The notes: generated from the letters alone by a model not told the origin. A stretch of DNA of 64,000 nucleotides from Chitinophaga pinensis DSM 2588 (GCF_000024005.1 NC_013132.1:7806001-7870000); one strand, 5' to 3'; positions 33,611 through 42,993 are shown, counted from the stretch's first letter. Numbers and translations: made by a program.

Positions 33611-36073
33611 TTAGTTACCGTCTTTCACACGACCCTGTTCATCTTCCAGGCCGGTTTTACGGTTGCGGGCAGCTTTGATATTGGTGTTACCGAAGCGGTA
33701 GTTAAAGGTCAGACGCACCTGACGACTTTCCCATTTGCTGGTCACACCGGTGTAACGGCCACCATTTTCGAAACTTCCACGGAAGCGCTGAATATTGAAT
33801 ACATCATTTACATTCAGTTTCAGACTTCCCTTTTTGTGCAGGATCTGTTTGGATACACCCAGATCAACGGCGCACATATGTTTCATTCTGAACAGTCCTT
33901 CATCAGCGATCTGCGGAGACAGATAGAATACGCTTACTTCAGCACTCAGGTCTTTCGGTAAAGTAAACGTCTGTTGCGTACGTCCCATGAATCCACCACT
34001 GGAAATATTCACTGACTGGTTATCCACAATCGTCTGGAACTTGTTGTAGTAAGCAGACAGATAAGTAAAGCTGCTCCACCATTTTGTGATCGTGATCGGG
34101 AAAGAGATATTCAGATTGACGATATCAGATTTTGCTACGTTCAGGTATTTGTAACGGATATTCAATGTATCTCCGGATACTACATCCTTGTCAGCTTCCA
34201 CGATCTGTGTGATCTTGTCTTTTGTATGCGTATAACCGACAGAGGTAGTCAGGAAATGTTTGAATGTATGCGTGAACTCAACACTGTTTGCATAAGATGG
34301 TTTCAGATAAGGGTTACCTGAGATCAGTGTATATCTGTCCAGATAGATCTGAAACGGATTCAGGTCTTCGTAGTCAGGACGCTGTAAACGGCGGCTGTAA
34401 GACAATCCCAGCTGATGATCCTTATGTATGTCATAGCTTACGAATATACTTGGAAACAGATTGAAATAACTGGTATCCGTCACCTGGTTCATTGTGATAG
34501 AATTACCTTCTATATTGCTCTGCTCAGCACGCAGCCCTAACTGTACATTCACCTTTTTAAACTGTTTCTGGAAATTGACATAAGCAGCGTTCACATTCTC
34601 TTTATAGATAAAGTGGTTGGAACGGTTCTTATCATATACCCAGTTGCCACTACGCAGTGAATCAAATTTTGCGTCATTGTCAGTCTTTACGAAACTCAGT
34701 TTGAAACCGGCTTCCAGCTTGGCCTGGTTACGCAGCGGATGTACGTAATCAGCCTTAATGGTTTTGATGTCGATGCTGTTTGGCTGACTGTTACGGGAGG
34801 TATCGCCACGCATATAATTTTTACCGGCAGAATCCCAGATAGTAGAGAAGATATCGTTACCACGTTCTTCACTGTTACGGGCATAGTCCAGGTCGATATT
34901 CAGTTCTTTACCCGTTGTATCCAGGATGGCTTTATAATTCACATTGTATGCCCATCTTCTCCAGGTACCGTCTGCATTGGTATGTGTTTTCAGGGTAGAA
35001 TCCACACGCTGTCCGTCGCCGATCTTAGTAAGCGCATCCGCAGGTTCTGTATTGCTTCTGAATCCTGCATCTACCATGACACCGATTGTATTATTCTTGT
35101 TGATGAAGTAGTCCATCCCCACTTTCACACCGTGATAATCCGATTTCCTTTTCCGTTCATTGTCCTGATCGAATACAGTAGGTCTTCCTTCAGTAGTACC
35201 GGTACGGTATAAACCAAGGTGCTGCTGGTTTTCACGGTGATTGTAGTTGTAAGATCCGAAGAGGTTGAACTTTTCATTACGATGGTTCAGGTTCAGCGCA
35301 CCACCATATTTGGGTGTCAGACCATAAGCTCCAAACAGTGATACGTTACCGTTGGACCCCACCATTTTATTCTTTTTCAGCTTAATGTTGATGATCCCGG
35401 AGTTGCCAGCTGCGTCGTATTTGGCGGAAGGATTGGTGATCAGTTCGATTTGCTCAATATTGCTACTGGGCATGCTTTTAAGCAGCTGCGCAACGTCCTG
35501 GGAACTCATATTTGTAAGCTTGCCATCAATCATGATAACAACGCCACTTTTACCTTTTAAACTAATATTATCGTCTTTGTCGATAGATACACCAGGCGAC
35601 TTTTCCAGTGCTTCCATAGCGGTACCACCAGCGCCGATGATGCTGTTTTCAACATTTACAATCATTTTATCAGCCCGCTGCTCAATAAAAGGTTTCTTGG
35701 CAGTGACATTTACTTCTTTCAGATTCTTGGCGTCTGCACCCAGTGTCAGTGTTTCCATAGATACCGGTGCGCTGCCTTTTACTTCAAAAGGTTTGCTGTA
35801 AGCTTTCGTCATGCCTACGTAAGCAGCGGCAATCAGGTACTTACCTTGTTTTATCTGTTCAAATTCGTACTGGCCATTGATGTCTGCAATAGCACCTTTT
35901 ACCAGGGAAGAATCTTTTGCTTTCAGTAAAGTAATAGTGGCAAATTCCACAGGCTTTGCACCTGTTTGTAATACCCGGCCAGTAACCCGGGCTGTTTCAA
36001 TCTGCTGTGCCTGAATGGTATTTATGCTACAGATAGTTAAAAAAGAGGCCAACAATGTAGTGGTCGATTTCAT
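33611..36073 (-). CDS. outer-membrane beta-barrel receptor (OMP_b-brl_3 family)
   Basis: TonB-receptor-like protein of 820 residues. Signal peptide about 1-22; carboxypeptidase-like domain about 28-105 (RVTGRVLQTGAKPVEFATITLLKAKDSS); plug-like domain about 115-235 (EALEKSPGVSIDKDDNISLKGKSGVVIMIDGKLTNMSSQDV... IELITNPSAKYDAAGNSGIINIKLKK); then the barrel. This layout matches the outer-membrane beta-barrel family 3 proteins of Bacteroidota, which often lack a lipoprotein partner. It ends in a basic charged tail rather than a terminal aromatic residue. Substrate unknown; the neighbours give no hint. Confidence 0.9.
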   Translation of the reverse strand: MKSTTTLLASFLTICSINTIQAQQIETARVTGRVLQTGAKPVEFATITLLKAKDSSLVKGAIADINGQYEFEQIKQGKYLIAAAYVGMTKAYSKPFEVKGSAPVSMETLTLGADAKNLKEVNVTAKKPFIEQRADKMIVNVENSIIGAGGTAMEALEKSPGVSIDKDDNISLKGKSGVVIMIDGKLTNMSSQDVAQLLKSMPSSNIEQIELITNPSAKYDAAGNSGIINIKLKKNKMVGSNGNVSLFGAYGLTPKYGGALNLNHRNEKFNLFGSYNYNHRENQQHLGLYRTGTTEGRPTVFDQDNERKRKSDYHGVKVGMDYFINKNNTIGVMVDAGFRSNTEPADALTKIGDGQRVDSTLKTHTNADGTWRRWAYNVNYKAILDTTGKELNIDLDYARNSEERGNDIFSTIWDSAGKNYMRGDTSRNSQPNSIDIKTIKADYVHPLRNQAKLEAGFKLSFVKTDNDAKFDSLRSGNWVYDKNRSNHFIYKENVNAAYVNFQKQFKKVNVQLGLRAEQSNIEGNSITMNQVTDTSYFNLFPSIFVSYDIHKDHQLGLSYSRRLQRPDYEDLNPFQIYLDRYTLISGNPYLKPSYANSVEFTHTFKHFLTTSVGYTHTKDKITQIVEADKDVVSGDTLNIRYKYLNVAKSDIVNLNISFPITITKWWSSFTYLSAYYNKFQTIVDNQSVNISSGGFMGRTQQTFTLPKDLSAEVSVFYLSPQIADEGLFRMKHMCAVDLGVSKQILHKKGSLKLNVNDVFNIQRFRGSFENGGRYTGVTSKWESRQVRLTFNYRFGNTNIKAARNRKTGLEDEQGRVKDGN

Positions 36074-36316
36074 ATAAGGAGGATTTAAATTTATTATAGG
36101 CTTTATTCTAATTGTTTATTGCTATAGAACCGTTCTTAGTACAGATCCTTTCTTAAACAACTACAGTGTAAAGGTAGGTAGTTTGCATTGCATAGTACAT
36201 AGTTTTACACAAACGGTATCCTGCCAGGGATGATTGGTAAAAGTTCAATAAAAGGGTCAGGAACCTATAATAAAGACGACTCAGTGATGGTTTCGTTGCA
36301 GTCGGGCGATATATTC

Positions 36317-36348
36317 ATAAAAAAAGGCGCTGCCTGCCGGCAACGCCT
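36317..36348 (-). terminator. intrinsic terminator of the lgt-hemerythrin unit
   Basis: On the minus strand AGGCGTTGCC pairs with GGCAGCGCCT with one mismatch, followed by six T's. The stretch from here to the receptor start (36074-36316) has no gene. Confidence 0.78.
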
Positions 36349-36368
36349 CTATAATAAGGTGGTGATAA

Positions 36369-36800
36369 TCATGCTGATGCCCACTTGATACGTTCCAGGA
36401 TTTCGGGCAATTCCGCCTGGATCTTTTCAAATAATACCCGCTCTTCTTTCCTGATATGTTCTTCCAGGCTGCGGGCCAGGAGGTCCATGGCGGCAATCAT
36501 ATCATTATTTTCGGCCAGGGCACTGTACATACGGGAGATCTGCTGGTGCTCCCGTATCAGCTCCTGTATCAGCTGATCGATTTCCGGGTGATGTCCGGTA
36601 CACATTTCAAAGAGATATTCCTCTTTCTGTATGTGTGGTACCATCACCTCCTGGAATACTTTTACGATATAGGCCAGCTTGGCATTTGTTTCAAGAGGAA
36701 AACCCTCATAAGCGGCGGCATCATTTTTCAGATACCGGCAAACGAACAGTAAACGTTGATGTTCCTGTGATAACGGAATCAGGACCGGATGACGTTGCAT
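36369..36800 (-). CDS. hemerythrin domain protein
   Basis: A 143-residue four-helix protein with the diiron ligand pattern of hemerythrins: H14 (SQEHQRLL), H56 and E60 (VPHIQKEEYLFE), H85 (IREHQQIS), H115 and E119 or E120 (LEEHIRKEERVLFEK). Such proteins bind oxygen or nitric oxide, or handle iron. Its ATG is only four bases after the lgt stop, so it is co-transcribed with lgt; I know of no functional link between them. Confidence 0.9.
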   Translation of the reverse strand: MQRHPVLIPLSQEHQRLLFVCRYLKNDAAAYEGFPLETNAKLAYIVKVFQEVMVPHIQKEEYLFEMCTGHHPEIDQLIQELIREHQQISRMYSALAENNDMIAAMDLLARSLEEHIRKEERVLFEKIQAELPEILERIKWASA

Positions 36801-36804
36801 ATTA

Positions 36805-38103
36805 TCAGATAGCTGGTTTTGCTGCTTTATGTATTTTGCGGCAATACCAGATCAACACTGCGCCACCGATTACCATTAATGAAGAGATGATTTCAGCCTG
36901 TGTAGGATGAAAACCGAAAATATCATATTTCGTGTTCACCCTGATTTTCTCAATAAAGAAACGTTCAACGCCGTTCATTATCAGATAAATACCAAAAAGC
37001 ATACCCGGTACAGTTACCTTTTTACGCAGCGCAAATAATACGGCGAACAGGATCAGACAGGTAATGATCTCATATAAAGCAGTAGGATAAACGGATACCG
37101 GCAATACACTGCAATATTTTCCAGCGCAACCGGCCATCTGTACACCCTCATTAATAACGTTATGTGGATAACCATATGCAAATAACCAGTCAGGCAGGAA
37201 ACTCAGACCGGCAGGTTTCGTGAAAGCTGCATGTGGAATATGTTCAAGACTACCATATTGTCTGACAAAGAACTGCTCACTCGCCTTCACCATCTCCTGA
37301 AACTTCGCCGGGTCAGCGGGTACAATTTTGCCTGCTGCATCGGTAACGTAGGCACTATTATAAATACCCCAGTCACCGTCTCCGGAGAAATGACATCCCA
37401 TACGACCAACACCATAAGCCAGCATCAATGAGGGAGCAGCACTGTCTATCAGTTGCCATACATTGATGTTTTTCTTGATCGCATAGCGTATAATAACATA
37501 AGAAGCGACGATCAGTCCTCCATAGAAGGTGAGACCACTGAAGGAAAACAAAGCACCGATAGGGTCTTTGACGAAATCGCCCCAGTTTTCCAGGTTGTGA
37601 AATATCTTGGCGCCCAGCAATCCCGCCACAGCAGCCATTACAATAATGTCCGGCACACGCTGGTGCGGCATAATCGTAACGATTTCCTCTTTAATCTCAG
37701 GCGCATGATTTTTTTTAGCTTCCCTGTATTTAAAATATCCCAGGATAGCTCCCAGTACAACACCTCCTAACAGGCTTCCCTGTATAGAAAATACATAGGC
37801 CTGTACATCCTGCACCGTTTCGTCCCATTCAGTGGCTAAACCAAGCAGTTTATATCCTAACACAAAACCAAGCAATGCATGCACAAGCACCTCTGTCATG
37901 TTAAAAGGCTTCGCAATAATTGCTTTCCCTTTTATCCCTGTCAGCAAACCAAGTTGCTCTCGTCTTTTTAATTCTATGGTCAACACATAGGCCGCCACAA
38001 GAAAAGCGATGGCAACAAAGAAACCGAAAGTTTGTAAAAGCTTTAGCAGCGGGATATTCAGACCAAAAAGGTCTTTAAAAGCGTAATATAGATTAGGATA
38101 CAT
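36805..38103 (-). CDS. lgt: prolipoprotein diacylglyceryl transferase
   Basis: Inner-membrane enzyme that attaches diacylglyceryl to the lipobox cysteine of lipoprotein precursors; several such precursors are encoded in this window. About eight or nine transmembrane segments; the signature is divergent but aligned: YGVGRMGCHFSGDGDWG (about 230-247) with the essential arginine and glycine, and YPTALYE in a later helix. At 432 residues it is longer than the 290-residue E. coli enzyme because of extra N-terminal helices and a loop (about 255-330), as usual for this phylum. The ATG at 38103 is preferred over a TTG six bases upstream. Confidence 0.9.
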   Translation of the reverse strand: MYPNLYYAFKDLFGLNIPLLKLLQTFGFFVAIAFLVAAYVLTIELKRREQLGLLTGIKGKAIIAKPFNMTEVLVHALLGFVLGYKLLGLATEWDETVQDVQAYVFSIQGSLLGGVVLGAILGYFKYREAKKNHAPEIKEEIVTIMPHQRVPDIIVMAAVAGLLGAKIFHNLENWGDFVKDPIGALFSFSGLTFYGGLIVASYVIIRYAIKKNINVWQLIDSAAPSLMLAYGVGRMGCHFSGDGDWGIYNSAYVTDAAGKIVPADPAKFQEMVKASEQFFVRQYGSLEHIPHAAFTKPAGLSFLPDWLFAYGYPHNVINEGVQMAGCAGKYCSVLPVSVYPTALYEIITCLILFAVLFALRKKVTVPGMLFGIYLIMNGVERFFIEKIRVNTKYDIFGFHPTQAEIISSLMVIGGAVLIWYCRKIHKAAKPAI

Positions 38104-38284
38104 AGCCAAAAAAAATTGGTGATCTGAATTTTCCTATGAACAAAGCCGAATTAGTCAAATGGAAAATCAAACCACCAAAGTAAGCTGTAAAAATTACAAA
38201 TTCCAAATCATAATCCCTTTTTCTATTGTGTAAATAATATATTAACAAGCAACAGCAGAAAGGATTACAATCTGGAATAAGTTT

Positions 38285-38698
38285 TTAGCAGTATTGCGCA
38301 AACGCGTCAGCCAGGTTCGCTGCAATCATCTGTGCAGGACGACCTTCAATCATGTGACGCTCAATAAAATGCACCAGCTGACCATCTTTAAATAAAGCGA
38401 TCGCAGGAGAAGACGGAGGATAAGGTAACAGGTGAGAACGAAGCTGCTGAACCGCTGCCAGATCAAAACCCGCAAAGCTGGTTGTTAATCTGTCTGGTTT
38501 CTTTTCACTGTGCGCAACGGCCATCAGCACACCAGGACGTGCACTACCTGCAGAGCAACCGCAAACTGAATTGATCATCACAAGGGTTGTTCCCTCTTGC
38601 TTTAATATCTCATCCACTTTCTCAGGTGTAAGCAGTTCTTGAAAACCATTATCTGTCAATTCTGCCTTCATGGGCATTACTAGTTCTGCTGGATACAT
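38285..38698 (-). CDS. bacilliredoxin (BrxA/BrxB family)
   Basis: Thioredoxin-fold protein that removes bacillithiol or a similar thiol from oxidised proteins. The active site reads INSVCGCSAGSARPG, a CGC motif typical of the family, and it starts MYPAELVMPMKAELTDNGF, the conserved opening; I therefore use the ATG at 38698, not the open-frame start at 38734. 137 residues is normal. Presence predicts bacillithiol or a related thiol in this organism, which is inference. The gene is divergent from hsp20. Confidence 0.92.
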   Translation of the reverse strand: MYPAELVMPMKAELTDNGFQELLTPEKVDEILKQEGTTLVMINSVCGCSAGSARPGVLMAVAHSEKKPDRLTTSFAGFDLAAVQQLRSHLLPYPPSSPAIALFKDGQLVHFIERHMIEGRPAQMIAANLADAFAQYC

Positions 38699-38928
38699 AT
38701 AACTACAATTTTTTTTGTTCGATAGTTTCCACAAAGTTAAGCATTCAGCAGATTAAATAGAAAAACTTGAATGAATATGACCATATGTCATGGCAAAACA
38801 ATACAAACGGACAAAAAGTCCGGTCAATAACGGTGTTTCATAGCATTTTAGCAGGTTTTATGCCATGGTATCCTGTTTGCTTATACCTAATCGTTCAAAT
38901 TTTAAAACAAACTCAAAAAATTATAATC

Positions 38929-39384
38929 ATGACATTCGTAAAATTCAACCAGGCTCCAGCAGTAAAATCTTTCGGTGGTTTAGTAGAAGATATCTTCAAC
39001 CACAATGGCTTTAGCAGATTTTTGAAAGATGACGTTCACACCAACGACTTCTACGGTGCTTACCCACCAGTGAACATCACAGAAAATAAAGAAGGATACC
39101 AGGTAGATCTGCTTGTACCAGGTTTAGCAAAAGAAGATTTCAAGATCAATCTTGAAAACAAAGTATTGACTATCAGTGCAGAGAAAGCTGCTGAAACCAA
39201 AGATGAAAATCAGAAACAATTACGCAGAGAGTTCAGCTTCCGTTCATTCAAACGTTCCTTTACCTTAAATGAACAGGTGGATGCTGAAAAGATCCAGGCG
39301 AAATACGAAAATGGTATACTGAAATTGCAGCTGGCGAAGAAAGAAAAAGTGCAGGATGCAGCAAAAGCAATTGTAGTTGAATAA
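38929..39384 (+). CDS. Hsp20/alpha-crystallin small heat-shock protein
   Basis: ATP-independent chaperone holding unfolding proteins. The alpha-crystallin domain runs from about 45 to 145, starting PPVNITENKEGYQVDLLVPGLAKEDFKINLENKVLTISAE, with the hallmark AxxxxGxL seen as KYENGILKLQL. The open frame extends back to 38767, but that part (long, aromatic-rich, no similarity) is non-coding; the ATG at 38929 (MTFVKFNQAP) gives the standard 151-residue protein. The N-terminal region is short, and a terminator follows. Confidence 0.94.
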   Translation: MTFVKFNQAPAVKSFGGLVEDIFNHNGFSRFLKDDVHTNDFYGAYPPVNITENKEGYQVDLLVPGLAKEDFKINLENKVLTISAEKAAETKDENQKQLRREFSFRSFKRSFTLNEQVDAEKIQAKYENGILKLQLAKKEKVQDAAKAIVVE

Positions 39385-39407
39385 GTAGAAAGGTTGGATA
39401 ACGTGTG

Positions 39408-39439
39408 AAATCCCCTCCCTCCCGGAGGGGATTTTTTTT
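39408..39439 (+). terminator. intrinsic terminator of hsp20
   Basis: AATCCCCTCC pairs with GGAGGGGATT around a 5-base loop, followed by eight T's. Confidence 0.93.
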
Positions 39440-39526
39440 ATAATTCCATGGCATAGCTACCCAATAATTCACACAAACGTTTAAGGGCGGAAATACTTTT
39501 TAAAGATAATTTGCTCATATAACCGT

Positions 39527-40372
39527 ATGGCTATGCCGCAGTTGATCAAAAAAATATACAAAGTTGCTTTAAAGACGTACCAAAACCTGGAAAATGCGGT
39601 GATTGGCAACGTCTTACACATTACGACGGACTCAAAAGACCGTTGTAATGCGAGGCTGCTTTTTGATTATCTGTTCTTCCATTTACTGTTATTAATACCA
39701 AAATACCTGATCGGGCTTTATACACATAATACAACGGAACTGTTATTAAGCACTGCATTCCTGATCACCCTGGTCACCTGTATGTTATTGGTAAGAAAAG
39801 GCGCTCCCGTAAAAACGATCAGTATCCTTGCCGCCTTCCTTACCTTAATCCTCCCGGCCGCCTGTTCTTTCTTAAATAACCAGGACCTTTCACCCAGATA
39901 TTCTATGATCTGGATTGTAAGTATCCTGTTCTGTTACATCGCTACCAATATAACAGCCACCCTGGCATTAGGCGCTGTATTGTGCGGTTACCTCAGTCTG
40001 GTAGCCTGGATCCAGGTCAACCACATCCCCGTATTCAGCACAGCCGGGTTTAGTCCGGAACAAAGCCTGATCTTTAATCCGATCCTCACCGCATTCTATA
40101 TATTATTCTTAATCAGGGTACTGGGTGCACATTATAAGAACATCTTCATCACAGAACGTGAACGCACCCTGCAAAAACAGAAACAACACTCTTCCCTGCT
40201 GAGTCAACATCTTACAAAACAATTCATTATACTGAAAGGATTGTCGCGCTCCGGGAAGTCCAAATACATGGATGGCAACAAAGAACTGCTGGAAGCCTGC
40301 CTGGTTGAAATTGAAAAACAGTGTGAAACGGCCATCAGCTACCTCGACAATGGCACGGGTACAGAAAATTAA
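39527..40372 (+). CDS. multi-pass membrane protein with cytoplasmic helical tail, unknown
   Basis: I do not recognise a named family. The 281 residues contain about six hydrophobic segments (about 44-65, 72-90, 98-116, 127-145, 147-165 and 185-205), then a charged helical tail of about 70 residues (ERERTLQKQKQHSSLLSQHLTKQFIILKGLSRSGKSKYM) ending EN. The order, a membrane bundle then a coiled helix, resembles the sensory half of a membrane histidine kinase lacking its dimerisation-phosphotransfer and ATPase domains. No kinase motif is present. Two ATGs, at 39527 and 39533, are possible starts. Confidence 0.7.
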   Translation: MAMPQLIKKIYKVALKTYQNLENAVIGNVLHITTDSKDRCNARLLFDYLFFHLLLLIPKYLIGLYTHNTTELLLSTAFLITLVTCMLLVRKGAPVKTISILAAFLTLILPAACSFLNNQDLSPRYSMIWIVSILFCYIATNITATLALGAVLCGYLSLVAWIQVNHIPVFSTAGFSPEQSLIFNPILTAFYILFLIRVLGAHYKNIFITERERTLQKQKQHSSLLSQHLTKQFIILKGLSRSGKSKYMDGNKELLEACLVEIEKQCETAISYLDNGTGTEN

Positions 40373-40458
40373 AACGGCTAGGTTCGCCGCTTACACTTCT
40401 GTGTAAGACGTTTTCTAAAATGGTAAATAACTGTTAAAAAAATTACAACTTTCGGGTA

Positions 40459-40489
40459 TTTCCCACCTCTCAGACGCACCCTATCTTTG
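40459..40489 (+). promoter_or_regulatory. promoter of a candidate small RNA
   Basis: TATCTTTG at 40482-40489 is an exact -7 box; TTTC at 40459-40462, one base off TTTG, is exactly 19 bases upstream. No open reading frame of note follows on this strand. Confidence 0.6.
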
Positions 40490-40495
40490 CAATGT

Positions 40496-40654
40496 AAACA
40501 AACAGGGTCCTATTCTCCCTATACACCGACTGAGTCCTTCTTTCTCCCTATACACCACAACCTTTTATCCCTTCTTGGTCTTATTTTCCTTTATGCTTAG
40601 ATGGTAAACCTATGCCGTGAACGGCTCTTCTGCATAAGGGGAGCCTATTTTTTT
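40496..40654 (+). ncRNA. candidate small RNA, about 155 nt
   Basis: A promoter at 40459-40489 and a terminator at 40623-40654 (GGCTCTTC-TGCATAA-GGGGAGCC then seven T's) bracket a region with no gene. It is pyrimidine-rich and contains the 15-base direct repeat TTCTCCCTATACACC at 40513-40527 and 40542-40556, 29 bases apart. The next gene is on the other strand with its own terminator, so this is not a leader. It matches no RNA family I recognise; 6S RNA or a base-pairing regulator are guesses. Confidence 0.5.
40623..40654 (+). terminator. intrinsic terminator of the candidate small RNA
   Basis: An eight-pair stem (two G-T pairs) with loop TGCATAA, followed by TATTTTTTT. No protein-coding gene on this strand lies within 250 bases upstream. 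Confidence 0.75.
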
Positions 40655-40673
40655 CATATAACGGATAATCATA

Positions 40674-40704
40674 CAAAAAAGAAACCCCGCGAGAAATCGC
40701 GGGG
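40674..40704 (-). terminator. intrinsic terminator of speA
   Basis: CCCCGCGA and TCGCGGGG form a perfect stem with a GAAA-type loop; the minus strand then has a T-rich tract. It lies 29 bases after the speA stop. Confidence 0.93.
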
Positions 40705-40732
40705 CATTTCAGTGGATTACTAACCCATTTTT

Positions 40733-42130
40733 TTAATAACCCAAAATCTTTAACATACTCTGGGCAGTTTGCTCCTTGGCATACAGCCAGTCTTTCAGCT
40801 GCCCGTTTTTGTCATATCCGATGATCACATGTTTAGGCGAAGGGATCAGACAGTGTTTGATACCGCCATATCCACTTAACTGGTCCTGGTAAGCACCGGT
40901 ATGGAAGAAACCAATGTATAATGGCTCCTCTCCGGCAAGCTTCGGCAGGAACACCGCATTAATGTGCTCTTCTGAAGTGTAAAAGTCATATCCGTCACAG
41001 GTCAGCCCTCCAAGATGGACCTCCTGGTATTCCTGATCCCATTTATTAATGGGTAACATCAGGAACTTTTCCCCGATACCCCAGGTATCAGGCAGGGTGG
41101 TGATAAAGGAACTGTCAATCATATACCAGTTCTCTCTATCGTTCTGCATCTTTTCACCCACAACGCTATAGATTACAGCGCCGCTCTCTCCCACTGTGAA
41201 AGATCCAAATTCAGTGTAGATATCCGGAACGGGTACCTTATTCTTCTTACAAATACTCTTGATGTTGGCAACAATCTCATTTACAATGTAATTGTAGTCA
41301 TAGTCAAAACCAAGGGAGTGTTTAATAGGAAATCCACCACCTACGTTAATGCTATCCAGCTCAGGGCAGATTTTCTTTAACTGACAGTACAGGTTCACCA
41401 CACGGTTAAACTGGCTCCAGTAATAGATATCATCTTTAATACCCTTGTTCATGAAAAAATGCAGCATTTTCAGCTCAAATTTTTCATTTCCCTTCAGCTT
41501 ATCCACGTAAAACTCCAGCACATCACGGGAGCGGATGCCTAATCTGGATGTGTAAAAATCAAAGGTAGGTTCCTCTTCCGCCGCAATACGCAGCCCCAGC
41601 TTCACCTTATCCTTTGTACGAATGAATTTTTTGTAATCCTCCAGCTCCTCTTTGTTATCCAGTACAGGAATCACATTGCGGAAACCTGAGTTGATCAGAC
41701 GGGAAATAGCTTTTGTATATGGCTTGGTCTTGTAACCATTGCATATCACAAAAGTATCCTTGTTGATCTTTTTCCTTTCGTACAACTTCGTGACGATGTC
41801 TATGTCATACGCGAAGGAAGTCTCGATATGAATACCATGCTTTAGCGTTTCCTCCATGATAAAGGAGAAATGCGAACTCTTGGTGCAATAACAGTAGTAA
41901 TAGTTCCCGTCGTACCTGTTCTTCTTAATTGCATCCTGGAACATTTTCTTCGCCTTATTAATCTGCATACCGATTTTCGGCAGATAAGTCAGCTTGAAAG
42001 GTGTCCCATACTTGTCTATCAAAGCCTTGATATCCACTCCATTAAACTCCAGGTAGTTATCCTGAACGTCAAAACCTTCCTGTGGGAATTCGAAGGTTTG
42101 GTGCACGAGATCTGTGTAGGTACTGTTCAT
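40733..42130 (-). CDS. speA: arginine decarboxylase, PLP alanine-racemase fold
   Basis: Decarboxylates arginine to agmatine for polyamine synthesis. The N-terminal barrel carries the PLP lysine in YYYCYCTKSSHFSFI (about 78-92) and the glycine loop INVGGGFPIKHS (about 263-274); the C-terminal domain has GGLTCDGYDFY (about 388-398), matching the catalytic TCDG of ornithine and arginine decarboxylases. At 465 residues it is much shorter than E. coli SpeA (about 630), as in other Bacteroidota annotated as arginine decarboxylase. Substrate specificity (arginine or diamino acid) rests on that family assignment. Confidence 0.85.
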   Translation of the reverse strand: MNSTYTDLVHQTFEFPQEGFDVQDNYLEFNGVDIKALIDKYGTPFKLTYLPKIGMQINKAKKMFQDAIKKNRYDGNYYYCYCTKSSHFSFIMEETLKHGIHIETSFAYDIDIVTKLYERKKINKDTFVICNGYKTKPYTKAISRLINSGFRNVIPVLDNKEELEDYKKFIRTKDKVKLGLRIAAEEEPTFDFYTSRLGIRSRDVLEFYVDKLKGNEKFELKMLHFFMNKGIKDDIYYWSQFNRVVNLYCQLKKICPELDSINVGGGFPIKHSLGFDYDYNYIVNEIVANIKSICKKNKVPVPDIYTEFGSFTVGESGAVIYSVVGEKMQNDRENWYMIDSSFITTLPDTWGIGEKFLMLPINKWDQEYQEVHLGGLTCDGYDFYTSEEHINAVFLPKLAGEEPLYIGFFHTGAYQDQLSGYGGIKHCLIPSPKHVIIGYDKNGQLKDWLYAKEQTAQSMLKILGY

Positions 42131-42237
42131 TTAAACCTATAAGACATTTTAAGGATTAGTAAAAGCTATCACAACCCTCGCTGGAAAACTCCTGGTTTAT
42201 GCACCTACGTCAGTTCGAAGCCCAGCAAAATTGGTTG

Positions 42238-42245
42238 CAAAGCTA
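42238..42245 (-). promoter_or_regulatory. candidate -7 box for speA
   Basis: Minus-strand TAGCTTTG matches TAnnTTTG, about 108 bases before the speA ATG, implying a leader of roughly 100 bases. A clean -33 element is not visible. Confidence 0.4.
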
Positions 42246-42360
42246 AATATTTTGTGTTATTGGCTGGGTAAAAAGTTTCATTTTTTTTTAAACGGTTAAA
42301 TATTACGCTAAAATATTACGTTTCAACTTTTTATCACGTAATGTATGTAATATTTTACCC

Positions 42361-42993
42361 CTATTTAATTAGCTCCAGGCTACGTTTTCCCTCACAGAAA
42401 ATCAGGTCCAGAATGCTCAGATCAGGCAGGAAACCAACGCGGTCCTGGAATACCTGGGTATACCGAACCGTGTCTTCCTCCACTTCCTTCTCTTCCGGCC
42501 GGATGATATCCCTCATATCGTTTATGCCAGCCACCTCATATGTCTTATGATATTCATCTGTAAAACTAACCGGCGTATTCACGCCAATGATCTTGTTGGC
42601 CCACTCAAAGCAAAGCATATTCCAGTCCAGCAGAAATGATACCGGTTTTTCATACAAAAGGCCCATTTCGTCCTCATAATATTCAAACCATGGAGAACGA
42701 CGGTAAGCAGACACAAGGGTTTTCCAGTGCAACGCCTGCCAACGCTCATCATTGCTGATCCTTACATCCTTCGTTACCGTCCGCTGATTCTTTCCACGGG
42801 ATAATGGAACGCTTAATAAAATGCGTCCGTTCGGTCCGGCGATATAACAACGGTTACGATAACTTAACTTCTGGTAGTGTTCAAACTTTTCCAGGAGCAG
42901 ATGATCGTAGTTAATTAAAGTTTTGTAAAAGGAAATATTTGGAAAATACTGTGTTTCAATGAGTAGTGTCTTCTTGTGTGCATCAGCTGCCAT
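42361..42993 (-). CDS. WbqC-like family protein
   Basis: A 210-residue cytosolic protein of the WbqC family, defined near O-antigen and other glycan gene clusters. Conserved features visible are IETQYFPNISFYKTLINYDHLLLEKFEHYQKLSYRNRCYI at the N-terminus, where the FPN...YF pattern is typical, and the RISNDERWQALHWKTLVSAYRRSPWFEYY block. Reaction unknown; a role in sugar nucleotide or amino-sugar metabolism is only suggested by gene neighbourhoods of relatives. Here its neighbours are speA and a LEA lipoprotein, which add nothing. Confidence 0.85.
   Translation of the reverse strand: MAADAHKKTLLIETQYFPNISFYKTLINYDHLLLEKFEHYQKLSYRNRCYIAGPNGRILLSVPLSRGKNQRTVTKDVRISNDERWQALHWKTLVSAYRRSPWFEYYEDEMGLLYEKPVSFLLDWNMLCFEWANKIIGVNTPVSFTDEYHKTYEVAGINDMRDIIRPEEKEVEEDTVRYTQVFQDRVGFLPDLSILDLIFCEGKRSLELIK

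Noticed and set aside
38767..38928. 54-codon N-terminal extension of hsp20
   Set aside because: No similarity to the family; the ATG at 38929 gives the standard protein and the extension is promoter-region sequence.
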